14,811 bases of DNA from CAZGWE01 sp964529405 (GTDB lineage: Bacteria > Patescibacteriota > UBA1384 > XYA2-FULL-43-10 > 1-14-0-10-43-13). Within the stretch, counting starts at the first letter, position 1; each line of letters begins with the position of its first letter. Under the pieces are notes generated by a model that ran no database searches, was not told the origin of the DNA, and worked only from the letters and a program-made list of their open reading frames with translations. The DNA is taken from assembly GCA_964529405.1 (NCBI GenBank), contig CAZGWE010000021.1, forward strand, positions 1-14,811, read 5' to 3'. The position numbers and the translations under genes were made by a program. Below, one piece after another: positions 6,195-12,594 of the stretch.

Positions 6195-6572
6195 ATGGAA
6201 AAGGCCGTATTCATGCTCAAACCCGGAGCCGGCCATCTGGAAGAGGAGGTTCTGACTTCCTTGGCGGCGCTGGGGCTCCGTGTTCTAGCCTGCAGGTCGT
6301 TCACGTTCTCAGTCGAGCTTCTCCTGCAGTTCTACACTCATGGGGAGCAGCGGTTCAAAGAGAACTTTCGGAGCTTCATGTGCAGCGGCCCGTGCAAGAT
6401 GTTCCTGGTCGAGGGAACCGGCGCCATCCAGAAGTGCATGCAACTTCGCGCTCAGATACGCCAAAAATACGGGGTCACGCAGCCCAACACTCTGGTGCAT
6501 GCTGCTGACAACGTATTGGAGGCCGAAAATGAAGCGGAGATGATCCTGTCTCGAGTTGCTGGCGCACTGTAG
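6195..6572 (+). CDS. Compact nucleoside diphosphate kinase-like protein
   Basis: A 125-residue protein with the NDK fold signature. MLKPGAG (7-13) corresponds to the IKPDA segment, and FRSFMCSGPCKMFLVEG (58-74) to the Kpn-loop-adjacent FMSGPVV..LEG block. VHAADNVLEAENEAEMIL (101-118) lines up with IHGSDSVESAEREI, keeping the catalytic His as H102. NDK normally exchanges gamma-phosphates between nucleotides. Here it is shorter than the usual 135-150 residues, because the stretch between the VEG block and the catalytic loop is rearranged and lacks the usual RGDF-type sequence. The usual D after KP is missing (KPGA). Activity is therefore uncertain, and a regulatory or specialised kinase is possible. 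It is GC-rich with a seven-G ribosome binding site and its own promoter. Confidence 0.7.
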   Translation: MEKAVFMLKPGAGHLEEEVLTSLAALGLRVLACRSFTFSVELLLQFYTHGEQRFKENFRSFMCSGPCKMFLVEGTGAIQKCMQLRAQIRQKYGVTQPNTLVHAADNVLEAENEAEMILSRVAGAL

Positions 6573-6584
6573 TGCGCTAGCAAC
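6555..6584 (+). terminator. 13-bp hairpin enclosing the NDK-like stop codon
   Basis: GTTGCTGGCGCAC pairs with GTGCGCTAGCAAC (one G-T wobble) around a TGTA loop. The arm covers the last five codons and the TAG stop lies in the loop and first base of the 3' arm. No T-run follows on either strand, so it is not a textbook intrinsic terminator. It sits between converging genes and may stop or stabilise both transcripts. Confidence 0.5.
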
Positions 6585-6606
6585 CGATCACTATCAATAG
6601 TCAGAG

Positions 6607-7584
6607 CTATCTGGCAACAGCATTCAAAATATCCCGAACCGAATTATCAATATTTCCCTCTAGATATAGATCAACTAGAGGGTTCTTTTTATCAAAATCA
6701 TCCCCAACCATGGCGATTATGCTTTCCGGAAAAACAGATTTAATAATTGTATCGTTAACAACACCATGGTCTTTATCTCCAATGTGAATAATAGTACAGT
6801 CGCCAGCGTTGAGACCAGACTTTTCAAACCATAGTTTTAAGCCAGTGCCTTTATTCACAACAGTTTCGTTTACTTCGAGCCGGGCGAAAACAACCTCATC
6901 TCGTAGCTGCTCCTTAAAGAAGGATTTTCTCTTTATCAAGTACTCTTTGTTTAGTTTAACATCCGAACCGAGAATCTCTTGGAAAAGAGGAAAGCAATTT
7001 TTTCTCTTGTCAGCTAAATCATTAAAGAGATTGGGATATTCGCTCTTTACGATAGGAAATTCAATTCTAAAAACTTTATCGTACTGGATACCCTCATCAA
7101 CATGACTTATTTTCGGATAAACATCAAACCAGCCTGCCGGATTTTGTGAAAAGAATAAGATTGAATAACGGTCAAGGTTATGAACAATTGATCTGTCATA
7201 AAAATATGCCATATCAGCAAAAGGCAGTTTCTTTTTCTTTATTAGATTAAAAATCGCTTTTAAAAGATTACTTTCTATTTCCGCTACTGGATCAAAATTA
7301 TATTCTCCCTTGTGCTCTATGACCGAACCAGCCCCGAGGATAGCATTCTTAACATTGATCGCATCGCGGCAAAACGATTCGTAGCCGTACCTTTCCCGCC
7401 CGGTGTTAATCAAGGTAATCGTATTTTTCTTGGCCAGAACATTTTTAAATGCATCAAAAGTATTCGGCGTAATATAATTTGGGCCCATTTCTCTATTTAC
7501 TAGAGTATCGTCCAAATCTACACTCAGTACCACTTGCTTACTGTCACGAACTTTTTCCCTCAACAATTGCAAATTATCTTTCAT
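6607..7584 (-). CDS. HAD-superfamily hydrolase (Cof/sucrose-phosphatase-like)
   Basis: A 325-residue phosphatase. The start is the ATG at 7584, with GGGGTGAGA directly upstream; an open frame continues 38 codons further up but only as a shadow of the upstream gene. All four HAD motifs are seen: VDLDDT with nucleophile D23 and acid/base D25, INTG with T61, K245 in NKGTGLK, and IGDKDHGVVND (268-278). The long insert between motifs II and III places it in the C2-capped group (Cof, sucrose- and trehalose-phosphatase-like), which usually dephosphorylates sugar phosphates. It overlaps the kinase-like gene by 11 nt and is the last gene of a three-gene operon, so it may remove or recycle the phosphate added by its neighbours. 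Confidence 0.85.
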   Translation of the reverse strand: MKDNLQLLREKVRDSKQVVLSVDLDDTLVNREMGPNYITPNTFDAFKNVLAKKNTITLINTGRERYGYESFCRDAINVKNAILGAGSVIEHKGEYNFDPVAEIESNLLKAIFNLIKKKKLPFADMAYFYDRSIVHNLDRYSILFFSQNPAGWFDVYPKISHVDEGIQYDKVFRIEFPIVKSEYPNLFNDLADKRKNCFPLFQEILGSDVKLNKEYLIKRKSFFKEQLRDEVVFARLEVNETVVNKGTGLKLWFEKSGLNAGDCTIIHIGDKDHGVVNDTIIKSVFPESIIAMVGDDFDKKNPLVDLYLEGNIDNSVRDILNAVAR

Positions 7585-8827
7585 TCTCACCCCAATTAAT
7601 AAACTTATCATTAATATAATCAGAAACGCTGCTATAAGGTCTTCGATCGCAAAGATATGGAACAAGAGAAAGAGAAAAAACCATGTCTTTCTCTGCAAAC
7701 TTTCGCAAATTCTTGACGCCGATAATCCTCATGAGGAAGGCAGACTTGAGATATTCGATATCTTCTCTCCGTCCCAATTTACCACTTTTTTCCAATGGCA
7801 CAACCACCGTCTCGTTAAACATTCTAATTAACTCTCGCTTAATCTCGGGCAGTGTATATTCGCAATCGATCTTAATTGACCTGTCATCCCGATCTAATTG
7901 GTACTCTGTATTCAGAAGCTGGTTTGCATCATACTCAAGATTGGTTGAGGGGAAGTCTGAATATTTTACGCCGAGGTAGTGACCATATATGAAAGCAAAG
8001 TATATAAAAATGGCCGCTTCCTGAAGAATTGAATTTAATCCGGCTGTCTCAAAATCGAAAAAGACACCGTTAGCCGAGATATTATTTTCCGTCAGATCGC
8101 CCTGAGTTACTGCAAAAACTCTTGGCTGGTCAGGCGATAAAATCATCCTGGCTTGTTCTAGCTGCTCGGTAATCGTTGTTGTATCGCCACCCGAATGAAT
8201 TTGATAACCAAAAAGGTCGTTGCACTCAACATTTGCATGGGCCGCAGGAAAGGACATGGTCTGTCCGGCATAGAATTGACTAATTCTTCCGTCAGGCGTA
8301 AGCCTTTCGGCAAAAAACTTGTCGCTTGGGCCGCTAAGTACCATAGGCGATGTTACCGTGTCGCCCACTATATGTTGAACATTTTCGAAAATCGCCCTTG
8401 CTCTTCCCGTCCATCCCGCGGGATTAGCTTCTTCGGGCGAATAAATTCTTTTATTCAGGTAATTAGAGAGCAAACCTGCCCCACCTGGTCTCAAATCTTC
8501 GCAATAATTTTGCAGCATCAAGCCATATTCATCATCAAAGAAATGGTCAACAATCGGCTCATGGGGATAAGCATTAGCAGTCCTGTATCCAGACAGTTCG
8601 ATTGCCAGATCCTCTGATTTGGCTACCTTGAAGTAGTAGGGTTTGTTTTCAATTACCACTTCACCGTAAACAGATTTGCCCGTTCGCTTTAAATCAATGA
8701 TGTCATAATCAGAAATACCTTTAGTCTCAAAATAGTGGCCTAAAACTTCGCGGGCTTGTTCAAGTTCTTCAACGCCTTCCTGCTCCTTCAAACCCGTTTC
8801 AATTTTGGGAACATTTATTTCCGCCAC
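7574..8827 (-). CDS. APH-fold kinase-like protein (aminoglycoside/choline kinase superfamily), QGD variant
   Basis: A 417-residue protein with the phosphotransferase layout: a likely ATP lysine K67 (YYFKVAK), the catalytic loop VTQGDLTENN (240-249) and the metal motif FFDFE (256-260). The family's HGD is QGD here; the catalytic Asp (D244) and Asn are kept, so activity is possible. The start is GTG at 8827, sharing its G with the TAG stop of the previous gene (TAGTG), a tight coupling. The region 110-230 is an insert relative to small APH enzymes. Its substrate is unknown; with the HAD phosphatase downstream, sugar or amino-alcohol phosphorylation is a reasonable guess. Confidence 0.7.
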   Translation of the reverse strand: MAEINVPKIETGLKEQEGVEELEQAREVLGHYFETKGISDYDIIDLKRTGKSVYGEVVIENKPYYFKVAKSEDLAIELSGYRTANAYPHEPIVDHFFDDEYGLMLQNYCEDLRPGGAGLLSNYLNKRIYSPEEANPAGWTGRARAIFENVQHIVGDTVTSPMVLSGPSDKFFAERLTPDGRISQFYAGQTMSFPAAHANVECNDLFGYQIHSGGDTTTITEQLEQARMILSPDQPRVFAVTQGDLTENNISANGVFFDFETAGLNSILQEAAIFIYFAFIYGHYLGVKYSDFPSTNLEYDANQLLNTEYQLDRDDRSIKIDCEYTLPEIKRELIRMFNETVVVPLEKSGKLGRREDIEYLKSAFLMRIIGVKNLRKFAEKDMVFSLSLVPYLCDRRPYSSVSDYINDKFINWGENER

Positions 8828-9957
8828 TATATTACCAAAGCCTTGTTTCTTACTTCAGAAAAAGAATCAACGATATTTAATATGAGCAAATCGACCAGGC
8901 TGCTTTTCGTCAAAAGATGGCGTCTCATAGTGATAACGTTTAGAATGAACTTGAGTATTTTAACCTGATCAATAAAATAATAATCGTCAAAATGCTTAGC
9001 TATGAAAAGGCAAAATTCTTCTTCAATTTTTTCAATCACCCCCTGATCAAACGAAGCTGGCTGCGAATTGTTCAAAACCAGATAATCATTCTCTAAACGA
9101 AATTCAAGGGGAAATTGAGAACCCGCCTCTAGACTTGAATACTTTTCATCGCGACTCAGTACCACTCGGTAAAAACGATTGAAGAAGTTAAAATATTTCG
9201 CAATGTCCAAAGCTAAATAACCATCAGGATCAGCGTTTGAGATATCAACAATTTTTAATTCGTTTTCTCCCAGAAGAATGTTTGATGGCTGAAAATCGCC
9301 ATGAATAAAGGCCTTGACACAACTTTCATGATTATTGAAAAGCAGAATAATGTTCTGGATCATCTCTCCAATCGATGGTAGTTCATGTACTATTTGATTT
9401 TTATTGTAGATGATTTTTTTGTTAATAAGATCACTAAATGCAATTTCTTGGTTGTCAATGCTTACACTATCAATTTCATTTAGTAATGATGAAAAGTGAC
9501 TTTTGATATAAGCGCTATTCTTTTCATTATCATTCGTTTTGATGCTTGCTGTTTTTGACCAGAAGTTGTGCCAAACAATCTCTAAGATATTTTTCAGGAT
9601 CTTATTTTGGTCAATAAGTTTGTCTTTCGAACGTAAATATAGTTCTTCAAGAGTGGGGCGATTTATGTACGGCACAATGAGCACTTTTTGATCTTCGGTT
9701 TCCTTCCGCAGGAAAATTTGGCTGTTAAACACCGGCTGATCATACATAAGGCACTCGGCCTCAACCTTTTCGCCGGTTTTAGCAAAGTAACGTCTCTCGC
9801 CGTTTTTGGCTAATACAACTTTGAGCGAATTAGTTAGGCCAGTGTTTACGGTCTCATAGTTATCGAAGTCTAAGCCTGCCTGTTTAGCCACTGATAATAT
9901 TAGAGACAAGTAGTCCCGTTCTGGCGAGGTAGTTTTGTTGGTTAAATGAACTTTCAT
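8827..9957 (-). CDS. APH-fold kinase-like protein (aminoglycoside/choline kinase superfamily)
   Basis: A 376-residue protein of the same superfamily as its downstream neighbour but strongly diverged from it. K60 (YFAK) is the likely ATP lysine, FIHGDFQPSN (217-226) the catalytic loop with D221 and N226, and KIVDIS (235-240) the metal Asp region with D238, followed by LALDIAKYF. The helical insert at 105-215 is Lys/Asn-rich. It is the first gene of the three-gene minus-strand operon. No ribosome binding site is seen before the ATG, so it may be read from a nearly leaderless message. Drug resistance should not be assumed, because the fold also covers choline, fructosamine and homoserine kinases. 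Confidence 0.75.
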   Translation of the reverse strand: MKVHLTNKTTSPERDYLSLILSVAKQAGLDFDNYETVNTGLTNSLKVVLAKNGERRYFAKTGEKVEAECLMYDQPVFNSQIFLRKETEDQKVLIVPYINRPTLEELYLRSKDKLIDQNKILKNILEIVWHNFWSKTASIKTNDNEKNSAYIKSHFSSLLNEIDSVSIDNQEIAFSDLINKKIIYNKNQIVHELPSIGEMIQNIILLFNNHESCVKAFIHGDFQPSNILLGENELKIVDISNADPDGYLALDIAKYFNFFNRFYRVVLSRDEKYSSLEAGSQFPLEFRLENDYLVLNNSQPASFDQGVIEKIEEEFCLFIAKHFDDYYFIDQVKILKFILNVITMRRHLLTKSSLVDLLILNIVDSFSEVRNKALVI

Positions 9958-9968
9958 GTTTGTTGAAT

Positions 9969-10010
9969 ATTATAAGTCCCATATTACTCTTTGCTAAGAC
10001 GTGATGTCAA
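9969..10010 (-). promoter_or_regulatory. Overlapping promoters for the kinase/phosphatase operon
   Basis: Two minus-strand options overlap. One is TTGACA (10010-10005), 18 nt, TAATAT (9986-9981). The other is TTAGCA (9997-9992), 17 nt, TATAAT (9974-9969). The first would leave about 17 nt of leader, the second about 5, making the message practically leaderless. A 6-bp hairpin (AACGCC/GGCGTT, 10010-10031) abuts the upstream -35 box. Confidence 0.6.
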
Positions 10011-10080
10011 ACGCCTTGTATGGCTGGCGTTCAATGGTAAATTTTGGTTATAAAAAAATCAAATCCAAGATTGAAAAGAA

Positions 10081-10109
10081 TTGATTAAGGTGATTGTTTT
10101 TGGTACTCT
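10081..10109 (+). promoter_or_regulatory. Possible promoter for the small GC-rich ORF
   Basis: TTGATT (10081-10086), 17 nt, TACTCT (10104-10109), placed about 24 nt before the ATG at 10133. Both boxes are imperfect. Confidence 0.4.
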
Positions 10110-10132
10110 CGCAGTAGATTGGAGGCTTTTCA

Positions 10133-10324
10133 ATGAAACAGTCGGATACGCCACAAACCGAAACGGCTCCCGAAACGGAGCATGCCCGATCAGCAGCCCG
10201 AAGCGACCCCGGCTATCGGCATCGCCCCGCAACCGTCGTGCCGGTTTCCTCTCCGGTGCCCGACAGTCCCTCTGTGCCCAGCCAGGGTGCGGTCAGCAGC
10301 AGCTTTCTCGACCGCTCCAGGTAA
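10133..10324 (+). CDS. Small GC-rich ORF, Pro/Ser/Thr-rich, unknown
   Basis: A 63-residue frame beginning MKQSDTPQTETAPETE, preceded by GGAGG 7 nt before the ATG. The product has no hydrophobic core: Thr/Glu-rich at the start, then SSPVPDSPSVPSQG, so it would be disordered. The stretch is much richer in GC than its surroundings and is open in all three forward frames, so the frame rests on the ribosome binding site alone. It could be a real small protein, a leader ORF for the acetyltransferase downstream, or a remnant of a longer gene with a frameshift. A strong hairpin follows its stop by 12 nt, the same order (strong ribosome binding site, short ORF, hairpin) as at 5260-5423. Confidence 0.4.
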   Translation: MKQSDTPQTETAPETEHARSAARSDPGYRHRPATVVPVSSPVPDSPSVPSQGAVSSSFLDRSR

Positions 10325-10336
10325 AGGCGACACCCT

Positions 10337-10370
10337 GCCACCGGGTACGCGACACTGCGTATCCGGTGGC
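10337..10370 (+). terminator. 14-bp hairpin between the small ORF and the acetyltransferase
   Basis: GCCACCGGGTACGC pairs with GCGTATCCGGTGGC (14 bp, one G-T wobble) around GACACT. No T-run follows, so termination efficiency is doubtful. The bases GCGACA in the loop region are 18 nt before TAATAT (10373-10378), so the hairpin overlaps the likely promoter of the next gene. Confidence 0.5.
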
Positions 10371-10378
10371 CGTAATAT
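10349..10378 (+). promoter_or_regulatory. Weak candidate promoter for the RimJ/RimL-type acetyltransferase
   Basis: GCGACA (four of six consensus bases), 18 nt, TAATAT (10373-10378). The ATG at 10389 is only 10 nt beyond the -10 box, which would make the mRNA almost leaderless; consistent with this, no ribosome binding site is seen. Confidence 0.35.
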
Positions 10379-10388
10379 ACACAACACA

Positions 10389-10886
10389 ATGAAAATTATC
10401 TTTCGAAAAATTACAATTAATGATTTGCCATACAGATTAAAATGGCTTAACGATCCCGAGGTGAACAAATATCTTGGACATCGGACAAGAAGCAGTACAG
10501 ACGAAGAGTTTCATCGCCAGTGGTTTGAGGACTACCAGAAAAACAAGTCGAAAGAGATTTTTACAATTGAGATTGATGGTAAACCAGTTGGGCAGGTAGG
10601 ACTGGTAGATATTAATCTCTTAGATAAGAACGGCGATCTGTATCTTGTCATTGGTGATAAAAATTACTGGGGCAAGGGTATCGGCTCGTCTGCCATGGAG
10701 TACATACTCGATTACGGATTCAATAAACTTAAGCTTCACAAAATCTGGCTTGAGGTTCTTGCTAGAAATTCCATTGCAATAAAGCTGTATGAAAAATACG
10801 GATTCAAAAGAGAAGGCCTATATAAGGATAATGTTCTGTACGATGACGGTTTTGGCGATGAAATTCGAATGGCTAAAATTGCTTAG
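10389..10886 (+). CDS. GNAT acetyltransferase, RimJ/RimL type
   Basis: A 165-residue acetyltransferase starting MKIIFRKITINDLPYRLKWLN, the usual opening of the RimJ/RimL group. The acetyl-CoA motif is IGDKNYWGKGIGSSAMEYIL (88-107) with the G-K-G-I-G loop, then NSIAIKLYEKYGFKREG (127-143). Members acetylate ribosomal protein N-termini, nucleotide sugars or drugs; the specificity cannot be told here. The ATG at 10389 is chosen because the homology begins there; the frame is open further upstream, but that part is the GC-rich hairpin region. The gene is AT-rich, unlike the small ORF before it. It converges on the Nudix gene with a 38-nt gap lacking a clear terminator. Confidence 0.85.
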   Translation: MKIIFRKITINDLPYRLKWLNDPEVNKYLGHRTRSSTDEEFHRQWFEDYQKNKSKEIFTIEIDGKPVGQVGLVDINLLDKNGDLYLVIGDKNYWGKGIGSSAMEYILDYGFNKLKLHKIWLEVLARNSIAIKLYEKYGFKREGLYKDNVLYDDGFGDEIRMAKIA

Positions 10887-10924
10887 AACGGTGTGAAGAG
10901 TACCTGTCGGCTAAACTGTAAAAT

Positions 10925-11344
10925 TCACTCTATCAGCGATGACTTAAGAGCAGTTAAAACGCGTCCAGGATTATAAGACGGTAGCTCTTCGGGATCGATC
11001 CAACGATATTCCGAATGTTCTTCATTTAGCTTAATATCTGTCATCGACGACTCGCACTCATAAACAGCAATGACCAGCTTGTTAGTTGAATCAAAATCTC
11101 CGGTAATCAAACCATGCAAATCTTTAATTGAGATGATTACTGAGCTCAATCCAGTTTCTTCAAAAACCTCTCTTTTAATTGCGTCATATACACTTTCGCC
11201 TGGTTCGATTTTGCCGCCGGGAATATCCCAGAGATTGGCGTCGTTTTTATCTAAACCAGCACGCCTCATGATAAGAAGTTTGTCATTATGATAGATCAAA
11301 ACACGTACGCCGTGGACTTTATGAAAAGTATTAACATCGGACAT
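10925..11344 (-). CDS. Nudix hydrolase (MutT-like)
   Basis: A 139-residue Nudix protein. The Nudix box G44-x5-E50-x7-R58-E59-V-F-E62-E63-T-G65-L is complete (GGKIEPGESV to FEETGLSS). Such enzymes cleave nucleoside diphosphates linked to another group and, in the MutT branch, turn oxidised NTPs into NMP plus pyrophosphate. AAGGAT upstream of the ATG is a fair ribosome binding site. It follows the inorganic pyrophosphatase gene with only 4 nt between them. If it is an NTP pyrophosphohydrolase, its neighbour would consume its product. Confidence 0.92.
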   Translation of the reverse strand: MSDVNTFHKVHGVRVLIYHNDKLLIMRRAGLDKNDANLWDIPGGKIEPGESVYDAIKREVFEETGLSSVIISIKDLHGLITGDFDSTNKLVIAVYECESSMTDIKLNEEHSEYRWIDPEELPSYNPGRVLTALKSSLIE

Positions 11345-11348
11345 GAAA

Positions 11349-11699
11349 TTATCCTTCAGGATTTCTAATTATCTCCGACTCAAAATACTGTTCTTGAAAG
11401 TGGGTTTGGACTTTGATTTCATTGTTGGAAATTTTACGGTAATTAGCCGGTACAACGACAAGCTTGTCATCGTCATCGTTAGTTCTATGGATAATTGCAA
11501 TACACTTGCCGGTGAATTTCTTGAACGGCGTATCAACGCCAAGGATATAAGCATCAATTTCCTCGCCATCCGGGGCTTTGGTGTTTGGTATGAAGCCGTA
11601 ATTAACAGGATAAAGAAAACCGTGCTTCGGATGTTTGCTTCCCAACGGCCGGTCGATTTCTACTTTTATGGTTTGACCCAGATATTTCGTGAGATTCAT
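11349..11699 (-). CDS. ppa: Short inorganic pyrophosphatase (family I-like)
   Basis: A 116-residue protein clearly related to soluble family I pyrophosphatase: KVEIDRP (12-18), FLYPVNYGFIP (28-38), DGEEIDAYILG (44-54) and NDDDDKLVVVP (74-84). The usual enzyme is about 165-180 residues; this one lacks the N-terminal portion and most of the C-terminal helix. The DxDxxD metal motif reads D44-G-E46-E-I-D49, so the middle Asp is Glu, and the Tyr-Lys pair near the end appears as Tyr-Phe (105-106). Short divergent versions occur, so activity is plausible but unproven. The ribosome binding site is weak. The gene lies in a same-strand run with the HEPN-like gene upstream (35 nt) and Nudix downstream. 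Confidence 0.85.
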   Translation of the reverse strand: MNLTKYLGQTIKVEIDRPLGSKHPKHGFLYPVNYGFIPNTKAPDGEEIDAYILGVDTPFKKFTGKCIAIIHRTNDDDDKLVVVPANYRKISNNEIKVQTHFQEQYFESEIIRNPEG

Positions 11700-11734
11700 A
11701 TATTTTTCTCAAAACTGCCACGACAGCGGATATC

Positions 11735-12256
11735 TCAAAGGTATCCTTTATTCTGCATCCATTCTTCAATTACTTCCAAGATATCATTCTTCAGTCTTCG
11801 GCAGTCTACATGCCATCGGTTATTTGTTATTTGGAGGTTTATAGTTTTTTGCTTGCCGCTAATATCAACATTGGGATGATCTTTTTTTGAGTTAGTCTTA
11901 ATAACACCTAACCCATATGTGTGAACCAGATTATGTCTAAGCTCTTTAACAATTCCTTGCGTAATCTGACCATTACTATCAGTTATTTCGTACTCGCCAG
12001 GTTTGTGGTTAGCTAGGGATCCCAAAAACAGTCTTACATTTTGATTAGAATGGCCATTGGTTTCATCACCGAAGTTGTCGCGCATAACGGATCCCCAGAT
12101 ATCCATAAGACAAAAAAGAAACATGGTATAGCCGTTTGAGGGTCCTTCTAGCCTTTCCAAATTAAAACCTTCAAATAACTGTTTAACATCACCCTTGGTC
12201 CATTCCCAAAGTTTCTGGCAATGTAGCTTATTTAGGGTTACGCCTTGTCTTGCCAT
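11735..12256 (-). CDS. HEPN-like hypothetical protein
   Basis: A 173-residue, mostly helical protein that I cannot place in a named family. KELRHNLVHTYGL (104-116) contains R107-x4-H112 with an adjacent N109, the pattern of HEPN-domain RNases and related nucleotide-binding HEPN proteins. The preceding helices (about 40-85) would form the other half of the bundle. HEPN proteins often act as toxins paired with a nucleotidyltransferase or antitoxin, but no such partner is adjacent. AGGAG 8 nt before the ATG supports the start. It could equally be a host-maintenance protein in the operon. The motif is visible; the activity is inferred. Confidence 0.55.
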   Translation of the reverse strand: MARQGVTLNKLHCQKLWEWTKGDVKQLFEGFNLERLEGPSNGYTMFLFCLMDIWGSVMRDNFGDETNGHSNQNVRLFLGSLANHKPGEYEITDSNGQITQGIVKELRHNLVHTYGLGVIKTNSKKDHPNVDISGKQKTINLQITNNRWHVDCRRLKNDILEVIEEWMQNKGYL

Positions 12257-12302
12257 ATTTTTCTCCTGTCAAATAACATTAAAAAGCATAATGATTTTAC
12301 CC

Positions 12303-12569
12303 CTATTTTTTATTCTTCTTGCTGCTAAATAAATCTTTCTTAAGTAATTTTTGGATGTCGACATCAAGCAAATCACCCCAATAGCCGATCAAAGCCCAAA
12401 CGCCGCCGGCAATTATCGAATAGCGTAAACTCTGAGTCGATTCAATACCAACCGCATCGTGCAACAAATAGTAGAACAAGCCAATGCCGAAACAACTAAA
12501 TAGTACGAGACCGATAAGTCCCTTAGCATCTTCAATGAACCTATTGAGATCGTACGGTTCTCGGCCCAT
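12303..12569 (-). CDS. Small two-helix membrane protein, unknown
   Basis: An 88-residue protein with two predicted membrane helices (about 17-36 and 48-65), a short loop between them (HDAVGIESTQSLRY) and a basic tail (LFSSKKNKK) that probably stays cytoplasmic. I recognise no family. The ribosome binding site region is G-rich (GCGGGGA) and the gene begins 25 nt after the nuclease gene on the same strand, so the two are probably co-transcribed. Confidence 0.65.
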   Translation of the reverse strand: MGREPYDLNRFIEDAKGLIGLVLFSCFGIGLFYYLLHDAVGIESTQSLRYSIIAGGVWALIGYWGDLLDVDIQKLLKKDLFSSKKNKK

Positions 12570-12594
12570 TCATTCCCCGCCATGATTATAATTG

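Noticed and set aside
7585..7698. N-terminal extension of the HAD phosphatase with a hydrophobic stretch
   Set aside because: It overlaps the upstream kinase-like gene by more than 100 nt; the ATG at 7584 has a good ribosome binding site and starts close to the HAD domain.
10005..10035. AACGCC/GGCGTT hairpin considered as an integron attC-like site
   Set aside because: It lacks paired core sites of the RYYYAAC/GTTRRRY type, and no integrase is in the window; it overlaps a good promoter instead.
10182..10388. N-terminal extension of the RimJ/RimL-type acetyltransferase
   Set aside because: It translates a GC-rich hairpin region with no similarity to the family; the acetyltransferase homology begins exactly at the ATG 10389.
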